From CAZQFV01 sp964613665 (GTDB taxonomy: Bacteria; Chloroflexota; Chloroflexia; DTKN01): 64,000 bases of DNA. Numbering within the stretch: the first letter of the stretch is position 1; every line of letters begins with the position of its first letter. The notes under the pieces are model-generated. The model did not search any database. It was not told the origin of the DNA and worked only from the letters and a program-made list of their open reading frames with translations. The stretch lies in the NCBI GenBank assembly GCA_964613665.1, contig CAZTIG010000010.1:1-64000 (forward strand), given 5' to 3'. Shown one piece after another: positions 41,519 to 51,465 of the stretch. A program made the position numbers and the translations under genes.

Positions 41519-42289
41519 ATGACAAGCACTTCCTGGATGATCGAGACCCGCGGGCTGAGCAAGCGCTTCGGCGAGACCGTGGCCGTGGATAACCTGAACC
41601 TGACCATCGGTCCCGGCGAGATCTTCGGCTTCCTGGGGCCGAACGGGGCCGGCAAGACCACCACGATCAAGATGCTCGTCGGGCTGCTCCAACCCAGCGC
41701 CGGCCAGGCCTTTATCGGCGGATACGACGTCCAGCGGCAGCCCCTCCAGGCCAAGGCCCTCGTCGGCTACGTCCCCGACACCCCCTTCCTCTACGAGCGC
41801 CTGACCGGCCAGGAGTTCCTCCGCTTCGTGGCCCGGCTCTACAGCCTGAGCCCGCGAGTGGCCGGCCCGCGCGCTGAAGCTCTGCTGGAGGGCTTTGAGC
41901 TGACCGACCGGGCCAACGACCTGGTCCAGGGTTACTCCCACGGTATGCGCCAGAAGCTGACGCTGGCTGCGGCGCTGCTGCACGAGCCGCGCGTCTTCTT
42001 CCTGGACGAGCCCACCGTCGGCCTGGACCCCAAGAGCGCCCGCCAGGTCAAGGACCTGCTGCGCAAGCTGGCCGGCGAAGGCACCTGCGTGTTCATGTCC
42101 ACCCACATCCTGGAGATCGCCGAGCGCATGTGCGACCGGGTCGGCATCATCGACCGCGGCCGGCTGATCGCCTGCGGCACGATGGAGGATCTGCGCCAGG
42201 CCGGCGGCACCGGCACGCTGGAGGACATCTTCCTGCAGCTCACCGGCGGGACCGAGGTGGCGGAGCTGGCCAGTCATCTGGAAGGGTAA
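41519..42289 (+). CDS. ABC transporter ATP-binding protein, orphan
   Basis: 256 residues: Walker A (GPNGAGKTT), signature (YSHGMRQKLTLAAAL in place of LSGGQ), Walker B (RVFFLDEPTVGLDP) and switch His (STHILEIAERMCD). It resembles the ATPases of ABC-2-type exporters. No permease gene is adjacent: upstream is an SDR and downstream hutU, so the partner must be elsewhere. GAGGAGG lies 8 bases before ATG 41519. The TAA stop is one base before an octamer array. Confidence 0.88.
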   Translation: MTSTSWMIETRGLSKRFGETVAVDNLNLTIGPGEIFGFLGPNGAGKTTTIKMLVGLLQPSAGQAFIGGYDVQRQPLQAKALVGYVPDTPFLYERLTGQEFLRFVARLYSLSPRVAGPRAEALLEGFELTDRANDLVQGYSHGMRQKLTLAAALLHEPRVFFLDEPTVGLDPKSARQVKDLLRKLAGEGTCVFMSTHILEIAERMCDRVGIIDRGRLIACGTMEDLRQAGGTGTLEDIFLQLTGGTEVAELASHLEG

Positions 42290-42290
42290 A

Positions 42291-42354
42291 CGTTGGCACG
42301 TTGACACGTTGGCACGTGAGCACGTTGACACGTTGACACGCTGGCACGTTTTTT
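42291..42354 (+). repeat. Octamer array G (8 x CGTTGACA-like)
   Basis: CGTTGGCA, CGTTGACA, CGTTGGCA, CGTGAGCA, CGTTGACA, CGTTGACA, CGCTGGCA, then CGTTTTTT, strictly 8 bases apart. The closing T run could end transcription of the ABC gene. It starts one base after that gene's stop. Confidence 0.75.
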
Positions 42355-42425
42355 TGTGTTGCTCGCAGCACGCCGCAGGGAACCACTCCCTTGGCAGTTG
42401 GCTCAGCACCCCGAGGAGGTGTCCG

Positions 42426-44081
<1,656 letters not shown>

Positions 44082-44262
44082 GTTCCAGGACCGTTCCAGG
44101 CAGGCGCTCCTGAGTCCGCCGGCTCAACGGGGCTCCACGGGAGCGGTACGATACGCCCTCATCGCCGTTCTGGATTTTGGCGCCAACCTATGATAGAATG
44201 GGCTCGTCCGCAGGTGAGAGCGGATCGTGTGAGTGCACCTGCGGCCAGGAGGAACGAGACCG

Positions 44263-44505
44263 ATGGAGACGATTACCCTGGAAGTCCCCGAATCGCAGGT
44301 AGTGGAATGGGTGCGCAATCTACCCCCGACGACCAAGCGCACCGTGCTGCTGGCACTCGTCCCCGGCCTCGACGAGTTGAATGCCCTGGTGGACTATGGC
44401 AGCGAGCGGATGCGTGAGATCTGCACCGGGCGAGGCGTAGACTGGGACCGCCTGGCGGAAGAGGAGCGCCTACGCCTGGTTGACGACCTGCTCCACGAGG
44501 AGTAG
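44263..44505 (+). CDS. Probable antitoxin of a PIN toxin-antitoxin pair
   Basis: 80 residues. A short beta strand start (METITLEVPESQVVEWVRNL) followed by helices (KRTVLLALVPGLDELNAL, EEERLRLVDDLLHEE) suits a VapB-like or COG-type antitoxin, although no named DNA-binding domain is clear. AGGAGGAA lies 8 bases before ATG 44263. The toxin gene starts 3 bases after its stop, so they are translated together. It lies within an insert between two copies of the hutU 3' end. Confidence 0.7.
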   Translation: METITLEVPESQVVEWVRNLPPTTKRTVLLALVPGLDELNALVDYGSERMREICTGRGVDWDRLAEEERLRLVDDLLHEE

Positions 44506-44508
44506 CCG

Positions 44509-44928
44509 GTGCCGACCCGGGCCGTCTTTGACACCAACGTCTGGATTTCCGGACTGCTGTGGCATGGCAAGCCGTACCAGTGCCTGGTGCTGGCCCGCGC
44601 GGGATTGATTCAGGTTGTGTACTGCCAGCAGATGCTGGCCGAACTGGCGACGAAGCTGCGCGAGAAGTTCGGCTTCTCCGAAACGCGGCTGCAGGCCGTC
44701 CTGTACAACCTCCAGCGAATTGCCGAGCGGGTCGAGATCAGCGGCGCCCTCCACGCTGTTCCCGAGGATCCCAGCGACGACATGTTCATCGAGTGCGCCC
44801 TGGCCTCCGGTACCCGCTGGATCGTCTCCGAGGATCGGCACTTGTTGGCCGTGGGCCAGTACCAAGGAATCTCGATCCTGACTGCCGCCGACTTCATAGC
44901 CCACCTGGATCGCGTCGAACTGCCCTAG
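44509..44928 (+). CDS. PIN-domain toxin, putative endoribonuclease
   Basis: 139 residues of the PIN family typed as putative toxin component (COG1569/TIGR00305). Acidic catalytic residues: Asp in VFDTNVWISGLLW, Glu in QMLAELATKLREKF, Asp residues in PEDPSDDMFIECAL and SEDRHLL. Such proteins cut RNA and are neutralised by the antitoxin encoded just upstream. The start is GTG 44509, 3 bases after the antitoxin stop, so translation is probably coupled. Confidence 0.85.
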   Translation: MPTRAVFDTNVWISGLLWHGKPYQCLVLARAGLIQVVYCQQMLAELATKLREKFGFSETRLQAVLYNLQRIAERVEISGALHAVPEDPSDDMFIECALASGTRWIVSEDRHLLAVGQYQGISILTAADFIAHLDRVELP

Positions 44929-44974
44929 TCCGGCTCAGGGGCCTGCTGCCGGGCGTTGGGCCTTCGCCAGCGCA

Positions 44975-45164
44975 GGGCATCGGCTACTCGCTGCACGCCG
45001 GGATGGTCGTCGTGGCCGACGGGACGGAGGACGCGGCCGGCAAGCTGCAGCGCGTGCTGACCAACGACCCGGGCAGCGGCGTCGCCCGTCACGCCGACGC
45101 CGGCTACGAGAAGGCCATCGCCGTGGCCCGCGAGCGGGGGGTGAAGGTGCCGATGCTGGGGTAG
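44975..45164 (+). pseudogene. Second copy of the hutU 3' end (190 bases)
   Basis: It encodes GIGYSLHAGMVVVADGTEDA through ARERGVKVPMLG and a stop. It aligns without gaps to 43892-44081 with 11 differences, mostly synonymous or conservative (Asp/Glu, Thr/Ser, Met/Ala, Val/Leu). There is no start or upstream part of the gene. With hutU it forms a direct repeat around an 893-base insert. Confidence 0.85.
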
Positions 45165-45189
45165 CTCCCGCTCTTGCGCGGTCGACAGA

Positions 45190-45218
45190 GGGCCCGGCGT
45201 CGCGGCGACGCCGGGCCC
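45190..45218 (+). terminator. Perfect 13-base-pair hairpin
   Basis: GGGCCCGGCGTCG (45190-45202) and CGACGCCGGGCCC (45206-45218), 3-base loop, 25 bases after the hutU remnant. No T run follows, so it is either a factor-assisted terminator or only a stable 3' end. Confidence 0.55.
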
Positions 45219-45270
45219 CTGTCATGTGGGCCGGGCGGGCCGGTACTGGGTGCGGGTAGTACCAGAGTAC

Positions 45271-45299
45271 TGGACACGGCCCGGTTTCCGTGGTATAAT
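45271..45299 (+). promoter_or_regulatory. Promoter TGGACA-17-TATAAT
   Basis: TGGACA (45271-45276), 17-base spacer, perfect TATAAT (45294-45299); about 67 bases before the GTG start of the secreted protein. Confidence 0.7.
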
Positions 45300-45366
45300 G
45301 CTCACCAGGAGAGACCCCAACCCTGTCAAACAGCACCCGCGAGGGCGTGATCCTAAGGAGGTCATC

Positions 45367-46920
45367 GTGAACGCAAACAGGAAACCCAGACCGTCGTTCC
45401 GCGTTGTGGTCAGCTTTGGTCTGCTTGCAGCGCTATTGCTGTCGGGGATTGCCAGCGCGGTGACGGTCACCATTGACACCTTCAACGTGGGCAACGAAAA
45501 CCTCCAGGTCTCCCAGTCGACCACGGATGCCTTCAGCCTGTACGACGACCCGAGTATCCTCGGACAAGAACGTGACATCCAGCTTCACTGGAGCGCAGGA
45601 AGCAACTACATCACCCTGCGGGTGGACAACAACGACAACAACTACTTGTACTACGCCGCGGAGCCGCAGATGACGGGTTGGGCAGAAGTCACCTGGGACG
45701 GCAACGATGACTCAAATGCCCTGGCGCCAGCTGGGCTTGGGGGAGTGAACCTGGTCGACGGCACAAACGATGTGGTCATGCTCTCGGCAGTAAGCCTGGA
45801 CCACAACACCAGGCTGGTCATGTCCGCCTATACAGATGCCGACAATTGGTCCAGGATGCAGGTGGACCTGAGGGGTGGCACCGGGGTCACGAGGCTGGAT
45901 GTCGCCTTCCCCTTTAGCTCCTTCACGCAGCAGGGGAGCGGACCGGTGACCTGGACCAGTGTGGGAGCGCTGGTCTTGAGGATCGACGGCACCATCGAAC
46001 CGGACCTCGATCTGTCGATAGACAATGTGGCGGCGAATGCGAATCGTGAGTACGGCGATCTGCCGGATGCCACTCCCCCCAATGGCTATGGGACGAGCAT
46101 GCTTAGCGCGAGCCATATTCCTGGTGGCATGAGGCTAGGGTACAACATCGACGCTGAGGCAACCTACAATGCGAGCACTAGTGCTGCAGGTGATGACACC
46201 AGCGACGCCGACGACGAGGATGGTGTTGTGCCGACCACCCTGCCGTGGAATCCGGGGCTTGGCGGGGGTGAGGTGGAGGTAACATTCTTGGGCTGCAGTG
46301 CCACCTCAGTCTGCTACGTGAACGGCTGGATCGACTGGAACAACGACGGTGACTTCGACGACACGGTCAGCTCGGCCTCAGAGCGGATATTGACCAATAG
46401 ATCGAGAACGAGCGACGCCACGGTCCCATACCAGTTCACCACGCCAAGTGATCTCAGCGACGGCTACTACTACGCCCGCTTCCGGATCTGCACCAGCAGC
46501 ACGGCCTGCGACAGTCCTGACAACACGGACACCAGTGTCCTCAACGGCGAGATCGAGGACTATCGCTGGCCCATCGGCCCCACCGCCGTCAAGCTGACCT
46601 CCTTCACCGCCACGGGCCAGGCCGGCCGCGTCGTGGTGGCCTGGGAGACGGCCACGGAGATGGACAACCTGGGTTTCAACCTCTACCGCCGCCAGGCCGG
46701 CACCACCGACTACGCCCAGCTCAACGGCAGCCTCATCCCCTCGCAGGCGCCGGGGCAGGCGCAGGGGGCCAGCTACACCTTCATAGACGCGGGGGTGACG
46801 GCCGGCCAGACCTACGAGTACGTCCTGGAGGACGTGGACATGGACGGCACGCGCACCTCGCACGGGCCGGCCGTGGCCACGGTGCCCTATGCCATCTTCC
46901 TGCCGCTGGTGAGCAGGTAG
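45367..46920 (+). CDS. Secreted GEVED-domain protein with FLPLV C-terminal module
   Basis: 517 residues from GTG 45367 (AAGGAGGT 7 bases upstream). A signal peptide (FRVVVSFGLLAALLLSGIASA) is followed by a beta-sandwich domain (about 33-225, TIDTFNVGNENLQV). The GEVED region starts YGDLPDATPPNGYGT and ends NGEIEDYRWP, with Asp-rich loops (GDDTSDADDEDGV, DWNNDGDFDD) that may bind calcium. The last 115 residues (TAVKLTSFTATGQAGRVVVA to AIFLPLVSR) are a fibronectin-like module shared, at near-identity in DNA, with the protein at 51466, and more distantly with that at 57464. There is no LPxTG motif or second membrane helix; the conserved end is a candidate sorting signal. Confidence 0.82.
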   Translation: MNANRKPRPSFRVVVSFGLLAALLLSGIASAVTVTIDTFNVGNENLQVSQSTTDAFSLYDDPSILGQERDIQLHWSAGSNYITLRVDNNDNNYLYYAAEPQMTGWAEVTWDGNDDSNALAPAGLGGVNLVDGTNDVVMLSAVSLDHNTRLVMSAYTDADNWSRMQVDLRGGTGVTRLDVAFPFSSFTQQGSGPVTWTSVGALVLRIDGTIEPDLDLSIDNVAANANREYGDLPDATPPNGYGTSMLSASHIPGGMRLGYNIDAEATYNASTSAAGDDTSDADDEDGVVPTTLPWNPGLGGGEVEVTFLGCSATSVCYVNGWIDWNNDGDFDDTVSSASERILTNRSRTSDATVPYQFTTPSDLSDGYYYARFRICTSSTACDSPDNTDTSVLNGEIEDYRWPIGPTAVKLTSFTATGQAGRVVVAWETATEMDNLGFNLYRRQAGTTDYAQLNGSLIPSQAPGQAQGASYTFIDAGVTAGQTYEYVLEDVDMDGTRTSHGPAVATVPYAIFLPLVSR

Positions 46921-46951
46921 CGACGTTGCGGCGAGCCCAAGTGGAGCCGTG

Positions 46952-46974
46952 GGGGCGGGTCTGAGACCCGCCCC
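46952..46974. repeat. GGGGCGGGT palindrome, copy 1
   Basis: GGGGCGGGTC (46952-46961), TGA loop, GACCCGCCCC (46965-46974): perfect 10-base-pair hairpin after the secreted protein gene. A sister palindrome lies at 55745-55769 after the paralogous module. Confidence 0.65.
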
Positions 46975-47006
46975 TGCTTTGCTGGAACCCATCCAGGAGC
47001 GCACCT

Positions 47007-48188
47007 ATGCACATCGCCCAACGCATCCAGCAGCTCGCCCCGGCCATGATCGACGTGATCAAGAGCTACACCGCCGGCCTGGGCCGCGCCGGCCTGCCGG
47101 TCATCGACCTGGGCCAGGCCGTCCCCAACTTCCCGCCCTCGCCCGCCGCACTGGAGGCCGCCCGCCAGGCCCTGGCCGAGCCCGATACCCACACCTACAG
47201 CGCCGATGCCGGCCTGCTCCCCCTGCGCCAGGCCCTCTGCGCCGTCCTGGCCGGCGAGAACGACGTCGCCGCCGACCCCGAGCGCGAGGTCCTGATCACC
47301 GCCGGGGCCAACCAGGCCTTCCTCACCGCCCTGCTCACCCTGCTCGAGCCCGGCGACCGCGTCCTCCTGCCCGGGCCCTGCTTCTTCAACCACGAGATGG
47401 CCGTGCGCATCGCCGGCGGCGTGCCCGTGGAGGTACCCCTGGCCGCGGACACGGGCTTCCAGCTGCGCCTGGAGGACGTCGCGCCGTACCTGGAGGGGGC
47501 CCGCGCGCTGGTGCTCTGCTCCCCCAACAACCCCAGCGGCGCCGTCTACGAGCCGGCCGAGCTGGCCCGCCTGGCCCGCGAGCTGGCGGCGCGGGGCATC
47601 GCCCTCCTGACCGACGAGACCTACCAGCACTATGTCTACGGCGGCGCCCGCCACTTTAGCCCGGCCTCGCTCCCCGAGGCCCGCGAGCATACCATCACCG
47701 TCGGCTCCTTCTCCAAGAGCTACAGCCTGACCGGCTGGCGGGTCGGCTACCTGGTCGCGCCGGCCGCCTTTGTCGAGCAGGCCCTCAAGGTGCAGGACAC
47801 CATGGTCATCTGCGCCGCGGTCATCGCCCAGAAGGCCGCCCTGGGCGCGCTGGGCGAGCCTGCCTCGTTCCTCGCCGCGCGCCGGGCGGCGCTGGACCGC
47901 CGCCGGCGGATCCTGGCGGCGCGCCTGGCGGAGATCCCCGCGCTGCACTGGCAGCCCACGCAGGGCGCCTACTTCGCCTTTGTCCGCGTGGCCGGCTGCC
48001 GCGACTCGCTGCGGCTGGCGCTGCAGCTCCTGGAGCAGGCCCACGTGGTGACCATCCCCGGTAGCCTCTTCGGCCGCAGCGGCGAGGGCTACCTGCGGCT
48101 GTCTTACGGGTCGGTCGAGGAGGAGGAGCTGGAGGAGGCCTGTGGCCGGCTGGCGCGTCTCTTCGACAAGTGCCGTGCACACGCGTAA
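47007..48188 (+). CDS. PLP-dependent aminotransferase, class I/II
   Basis: 393 residues of fold-type I. The PLP lysine is in VGSFSKSYSLTGWRVGYL; the substrate and cofactor residues NPSG (SPNNPSGAVY), the DETY motif (LTDETYQHYVY) and the C-terminal Arg (GYLRLSYG) are present. It resembles the aspartate/aromatic or kynurenine-type subgroup; the substrate pair cannot be fixed. ATG 47007 is preceded by AGGAG. The downstream 260 bases are a word-repeat region. Confidence 0.88.
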   Translation: MHIAQRIQQLAPAMIDVIKSYTAGLGRAGLPVIDLGQAVPNFPPSPAALEAARQALAEPDTHTYSADAGLLPLRQALCAVLAGENDVAADPEREVLITAGANQAFLTALLTLLEPGDRVLLPGPCFFNHEMAVRIAGGVPVEVPLAADTGFQLRLEDVAPYLEGARALVLCSPNNPSGAVYEPAELARLARELAARGIALLTDETYQHYVYGGARHFSPASLPEAREHTITVGSFSKSYSLTGWRVGYLVAPAAFVEQALKVQDTMVICAAVIAQKAALGALGEPASFLAARRAALDRRRRILAARLAEIPALHWQPTQGAYFAFVRVAGCRDSLRLALQLLEQAHVVTIPGSLFGRSGEGYLRLSYGSVEEEELEEACGRLARLFDKCRAHA

Positions 48189-48415
48189 CCACAAAGACGC
48201 CAAGGCGCCAGGACGAACGGAGCACCAAGCCACAAAGGCCCCAGGACAAGCGAACCACCAAGGCAAAGAGGAAGGCATCTGAAAGAGACCCTATCGACAT
48301 CGCGCCTCTGTGCCTCTATGATCGGCAACGATGCCCCCGTGCTTTTGTGGTCGGAAACGATGCCCCCATGCCGTTGTGCCTTCGTGGTCGGATGCGGCAG
48401 CGTCTCGGCGCCCTG
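48189..48415. repeat. Word-repeat region (CCACAAAG / CTTNGTGG) with 29-base direct repeat
   Basis: Left part: CCACAAAGACGCCAAGGCG, ACCAAGCCACAAAGG and ACCACCAAGGCAAAG. Right part: the complementary words GCTTTTGTGG and CCTTCGTGGT. GATCGGCAACGATGCCCCCG (from 48320) is repeated 29 bases later as GGTCGGAAACGATGCCCCCA. It starts directly after the aminotransferase stop. Confidence 0.55.
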
Positions 48416-48444
48416 TTGACAAGTCAGCCGCTCGGTGGCATAAT
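48416..48444 (+). promoter_or_regulatory. Promoter TTGACA-17-CATAAT, leaderless start expected
   Basis: Consensus TTGACA (48416-48421), 17-base spacer, CATAAT (48439-48444). The ATG of the next gene begins 7 bases after the -10, which is where transcription itself should begin; there is no ribosome site. Confidence 0.65.
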
Positions 48445-48450
48445 CAAACC

Positions 48451-50082
48451 ATGGAGCGAGAACGGCTCCGCATCCTGGTAATCGAGGACGACCCCCTCTT
48501 CGGCGACGCCGTCCAGCGTATGCTGCGGCGCGCCGGCGCGAGCCTGGCTCTCGAGGTCGAGCTGGCGGACTGCCTCGCCGCGGGCCTCGAACGCCTGGCC
48601 GCGGGGGGCATCGACGCCGTCCTGCTCGACCTCGCCCTCCCCGACAGCCAGGGGCTGGAGACACTGCACCGGGTCCTGGCGCGGGCGCCGCAGGTGGCGG
48701 TGGTCATCTCCAGCGGGCTGTCCGACGACGAGACCGCCGTCGCCGCGGTGCGCCAGGGAGCACAGGACTACCTGCTCAAAGGACACCTCGATGGGCAGAC
48801 CATGCTGCGCGCGGTGCGGCATGCCATGGAGCGCAAACGGATCCAGGACCAGCTGAGCAAGCTCTCCCAGGCGGTGGAGCAGAGCCCCAGCATCGCGGTC
48901 ATCACCGATCTCCAGGGCCGCATCGAGTACGTCAACCCCCGCTTCAGCCAGGTCACGGGCTACTCGCCGGACGAGGTCCTGGGTGAGAACCCGCGCCTGT
49001 TAAAGTCCGGCCAGACGCCAGCGGAAGTCTATCGCGAACTCTGGGAAACGATCATCGGCGGCAACGAGTGGCGGGGCGAGTTCCTCAACCGCCGCAAGAG
49101 CGGCGAGTTGTACTGGGAGTTCGCCTCGGTCTCTCCGGTCCGCAATGCCCAGGGGCAGGTAACCCACTTTCTCAAGGTCTCCGAGGACATCACCGCGCGC
49201 AAGCGCGCCGAAGAGGCCCTGCAACGGGCCCGCGACGAGCTGGAGCTGCGCGTACAGGAGCGCACCGCCGAGCTGCAGCGCAGCAACGAAGCCCTGCGAG
49301 CGGAGATGGCCCAACGTGAACGGGCGGAGGAAGCGGACCAGCTCAAGACCCAGTTCGTCTCCAATGTCTCCCACGAGCTGCGCACCCTGCTCTCGGTCAT
49401 CGTCCTGCTCAGCGGCAACCTGGACATGCTCTACGACCGCCTGGGTGACGACAAGCGGCGGCAGATGATCCACGATCTCCGCGAGCACGCCCGGATCCTG
49501 AACGACCTGCTGGGCAGCGTGCTGGAGATCTCGCGCATCGACAGCGGGCGAGTCTCGATGGAGCGCCAATGGGTGGACCTGCCGCGGCTGGCCCGCGAGG
49601 AATGCAACAAGCAGCTTCTCCTGGCGCAGCGCAAAGGACAGGAGCTGACCGTGACGGGCCAGGCGAGCCTGGCCGTCTGGGGCAACGAGGAGCAGCTGCG
49701 GCGGGTGATCCGCAACCTGCTGAACAACGCCATCAAGTACACGCCCGAGGGCGGCCGCATCGTCTGCGAGTGCCTGGAGTGGACTGGGAGGCCCGATCCC
49801 GCCTGGCCGGGCGGCGCCGACCTGCCGGCCGGCCACTGGGCGGCCCTGCGGGTCGTCGACTCGGGTCCAGGCATCCGCGCCGACCACCTGCCGCACATCT
49901 TTGAGCGCTTCTACCGCGTGGAGACGGAGGGCGACGTCCCCGGAACCGGCCTGGGGCTGGCCATCGCCCAGGAGCTGGTCCACCTCGCCGGTGGGCACAT
50001 CGCCGTGGCCTCGCAGCCGGGGCATGGCAGCACCTTTGCCGTCTACCTGCCCCTCGATCCGCGCCAGGAGCATCCGGGGTAG
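48451..50082 (+). CDS. REC-PAS sensor histidine kinase
   Basis: 543 residues, no membrane helix. Order: receiver domain (7-125, acidic pair in VIEDDPLFGD, phospho-Asp in AVLLDLALPDSQG, Lys in YLLKGHLDG); PAS domain (about 145-245, SIAVITDLQGRIEYVNPRFSQ to ITARKRAEEA); coiled coil; HisKA (FVSNVSHELRTLLSVI); HATPase with N box (VIRNLLNNAIKYTPEGG), VVDSGPGIRAD and GTGLGLAIAQELVHLAGG. The receiver at the N-terminus means it can itself be a phosphorelay target. A response regulator follows after 11 bases, so they form a two-component pair. Confidence 0.9.
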   Translation: MERERLRILVIEDDPLFGDAVQRMLRRAGASLALEVELADCLAAGLERLAAGGIDAVLLDLALPDSQGLETLHRVLARAPQVAVVISSGLSDDETAVAAVRQGAQDYLLKGHLDGQTMLRAVRHAMERKRIQDQLSKLSQAVEQSPSIAVITDLQGRIEYVNPRFSQVTGYSPDEVLGENPRLLKSGQTPAEVYRELWETIIGGNEWRGEFLNRRKSGELYWEFASVSPVRNAQGQVTHFLKVSEDITARKRAEEALQRARDELELRVQERTAELQRSNEALRAEMAQRERAEEADQLKTQFVSNVSHELRTLLSVIVLLSGNLDMLYDRLGDDKRRQMIHDLREHARILNDLLGSVLEISRIDSGRVSMERQWVDLPRLAREECNKQLLLAQRKGQELTVTGQASLAVWGNEEQLRRVIRNLLNNAIKYTPEGGRIVCECLEWTGRPDPAWPGGADLPAGHWAALRVVDSGPGIRADHLPHIFERFYRVETEGDVPGTGLGLAIAQELVHLAGGHIAVASQPGHGSTFAVYLPLDPRQEHPG

Positions 50083-50093
50083 CAGGAGGGACC

Positions 50094-50825
50094 ATGTCTC
50101 CGCCAGCGACCATCCTCGTCGTCGATGACCAGCCTGCGATCCTGGAGGGCATCCGCCTGACCCTCGAGGCGGCCGGATATCGCGTGCTGACGGCGGCCGA
50201 CGGCGTGGACGCGCTGGCGCTCCTCCGGGACCATGAGGTTCAGCTGGTGCTGGCCGACATCGCCATGCCCCGCCTGAACGGCTACCAGCTCCTGCAGCGC
50301 GTGCGCGAGGACCCGCGCTGGCTGGCCGTCGCTTTTGTCTTTCTGACCGCCCGGGCCCTGGACAGCGACATCCGCTACGGCAAGGAGCTGGGCGTCGACG
50401 ACTACCTGACCAAGCCGGTGCAGCCCGAGGACCTACTGGCGGTGGTCCAGGGCAAGCTGCGGCGGGCCGGGCAGTTGGCTACCGCCGCGCCGCGCGATAC
50501 GGCGGCAGCCGGCTCCGTAGTGGTGGTGGGCCGGCTGCGGGTTGCGCCGGGCCCGCATCGCGCCTGGCTCGGGGACCGGGAGCTCGCGCTATCCGCCCGC
50601 GAGTTCGTGCTGCTCGAATACCTGGCCCGCAGGGCCGGCCAGGTCGTCCCCCCACGTGAACTGATCCAGGCCACCCACGGCCTGGCCACCGACGACGTCG
50701 AGGCCGGCGCCCTCCTGCGCCCGCTGGTGCGCTCGCTGCGCCGCAAGCTCGGTTACGGCGCGGGCGAGATGGGCTGCCTGGAGAACGTGCGCGGCGTGGG
50801 CTATCGGCTGGTGCCGCCGGCATAA
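50094..50825 (+). CDS. OmpR/PhoB-like response regulator
   Basis: 243 residues. Receiver (1-120): DDQ acidic pair in ILVVDDQPAILEG, phospho-Asp in LVLADIAMPRLNGYQ, Thr in FLTARA, Lys in YLTKPVQPED. C-terminal winged helix (about 145-243): LSAREFVLLEYLARRAGQVVPP and the end VRGVGYRLV, typical of the OmpR class, with a slightly unusual middle (GLATDDVEAGALLRPLVRSLRRKLG). It is the likely output partner of the kinase just upstream. AGGAGG precedes ATG 50094. Confidence 0.9.
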   Translation: MSPPATILVVDDQPAILEGIRLTLEAAGYRVLTAADGVDALALLRDHEVQLVLADIAMPRLNGYQLLQRVREDPRWLAVAFVFLTARALDSDIRYGKELGVDDYLTKPVQPEDLLAVVQGKLRRAGQLATAAPRDTAAAGSVVVVGRLRVAPGPHRAWLGDRELALSAREFVLLEYLARRAGQVVPPRELIQATHGLATDDVEAGALLRPLVRSLRRKLGYGAGEMGCLENVRGVGYRLVPPA

Positions 50826-51001
50826 CCTCCGGCCGCTTGCCGCGGGCAAAGCACCTCCTCCCGTTCCGCGCTGGCCGGCCTGCCGCGCACGTTTCGCACG
50901 GAACTCGACCCCAACCCACGCCCTTCCACCATAGATTTCCCCTCGCCCGCCGTGTATCATGGCTGCCAGGGCACCGTGTGTTCAGCGGAGCGAGGATGAC
51001 T

Positions 51002-51424
51002 ATGCCAGGTGCGCGTATCCTGATCGTCGACGACAATGCCGCCATCCGCGAGAACTTGGGCCTGGCCCTGGCCGCTGCCGGCTACGAGGTGGCCACGGCC
51101 CGGGATGGCCTGGCCGCCCTCGACGTGCTCGAGGCCTGCCCGGTCGACCTGGTGGTCTCCGACGTGGTGATGGCTGGGCTCGATGGCCGGGCGCTGTACG
51201 AGCGCGCCCGGCAGGACCCCCGCTGGGCGGCACTGCCCTTTCTCTTCATCACCGGCCATGAGCCGCACATCGGCGGGAACGGGGGCTGGCACCCGTGGCC
51301 GTGCCTGGGCAAGCCCATCCAGCCGGAGGAGCTGCTGGCGGCCGTGCAGCGCCGGCTGATGCCGGCAGAGCCAGCGGTAAGCAGCGGCTCCACGGCCGAG
51401 CGGGCCGCGGCACGACGCTCGTGA
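51002..51424 (+). CDS. Single-domain response regulator
   Basis: 140 residues. A receiver domain only: DDN in ILIVDDNAAIRENL, phospho-Asp in LVVSDVVMAGLDGRALYE, Thr in FLFITGHEP, Lys in CLGKPIQPEEL; no output domain. Starts at 50996 and 51002 are both possible; GAGG sits 7 bases before 51002. It lies between the two-component pair and a large surface-protein gene whose start is 41 bases downstream, so it may be in one transcript with the latter. Confidence 0.85.
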   Translation: MPGARILIVDDNAAIRENLGLALAAAGYEVATARDGLAALDVLEACPVDLVVSDVVMAGLDGRALYERARQDPRWAALPFLFITGHEPHIGGNGGWHPWPCLGKPIQPEELLAAVQRRLMPAEPAVSSGSTAERAAARRS

Positions 51425-51465
51425 GGTTGCCAACTCCACACAAGGAACCAGTAAGGAGGTGCCAT

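Noticed and set aside
44559..45164. 201-codon frame joining toxin DNA and the hutU remnant
   Set aside because: The first two thirds are an off-frame reading of the PIN gene; only the last 63 codons match hutU.
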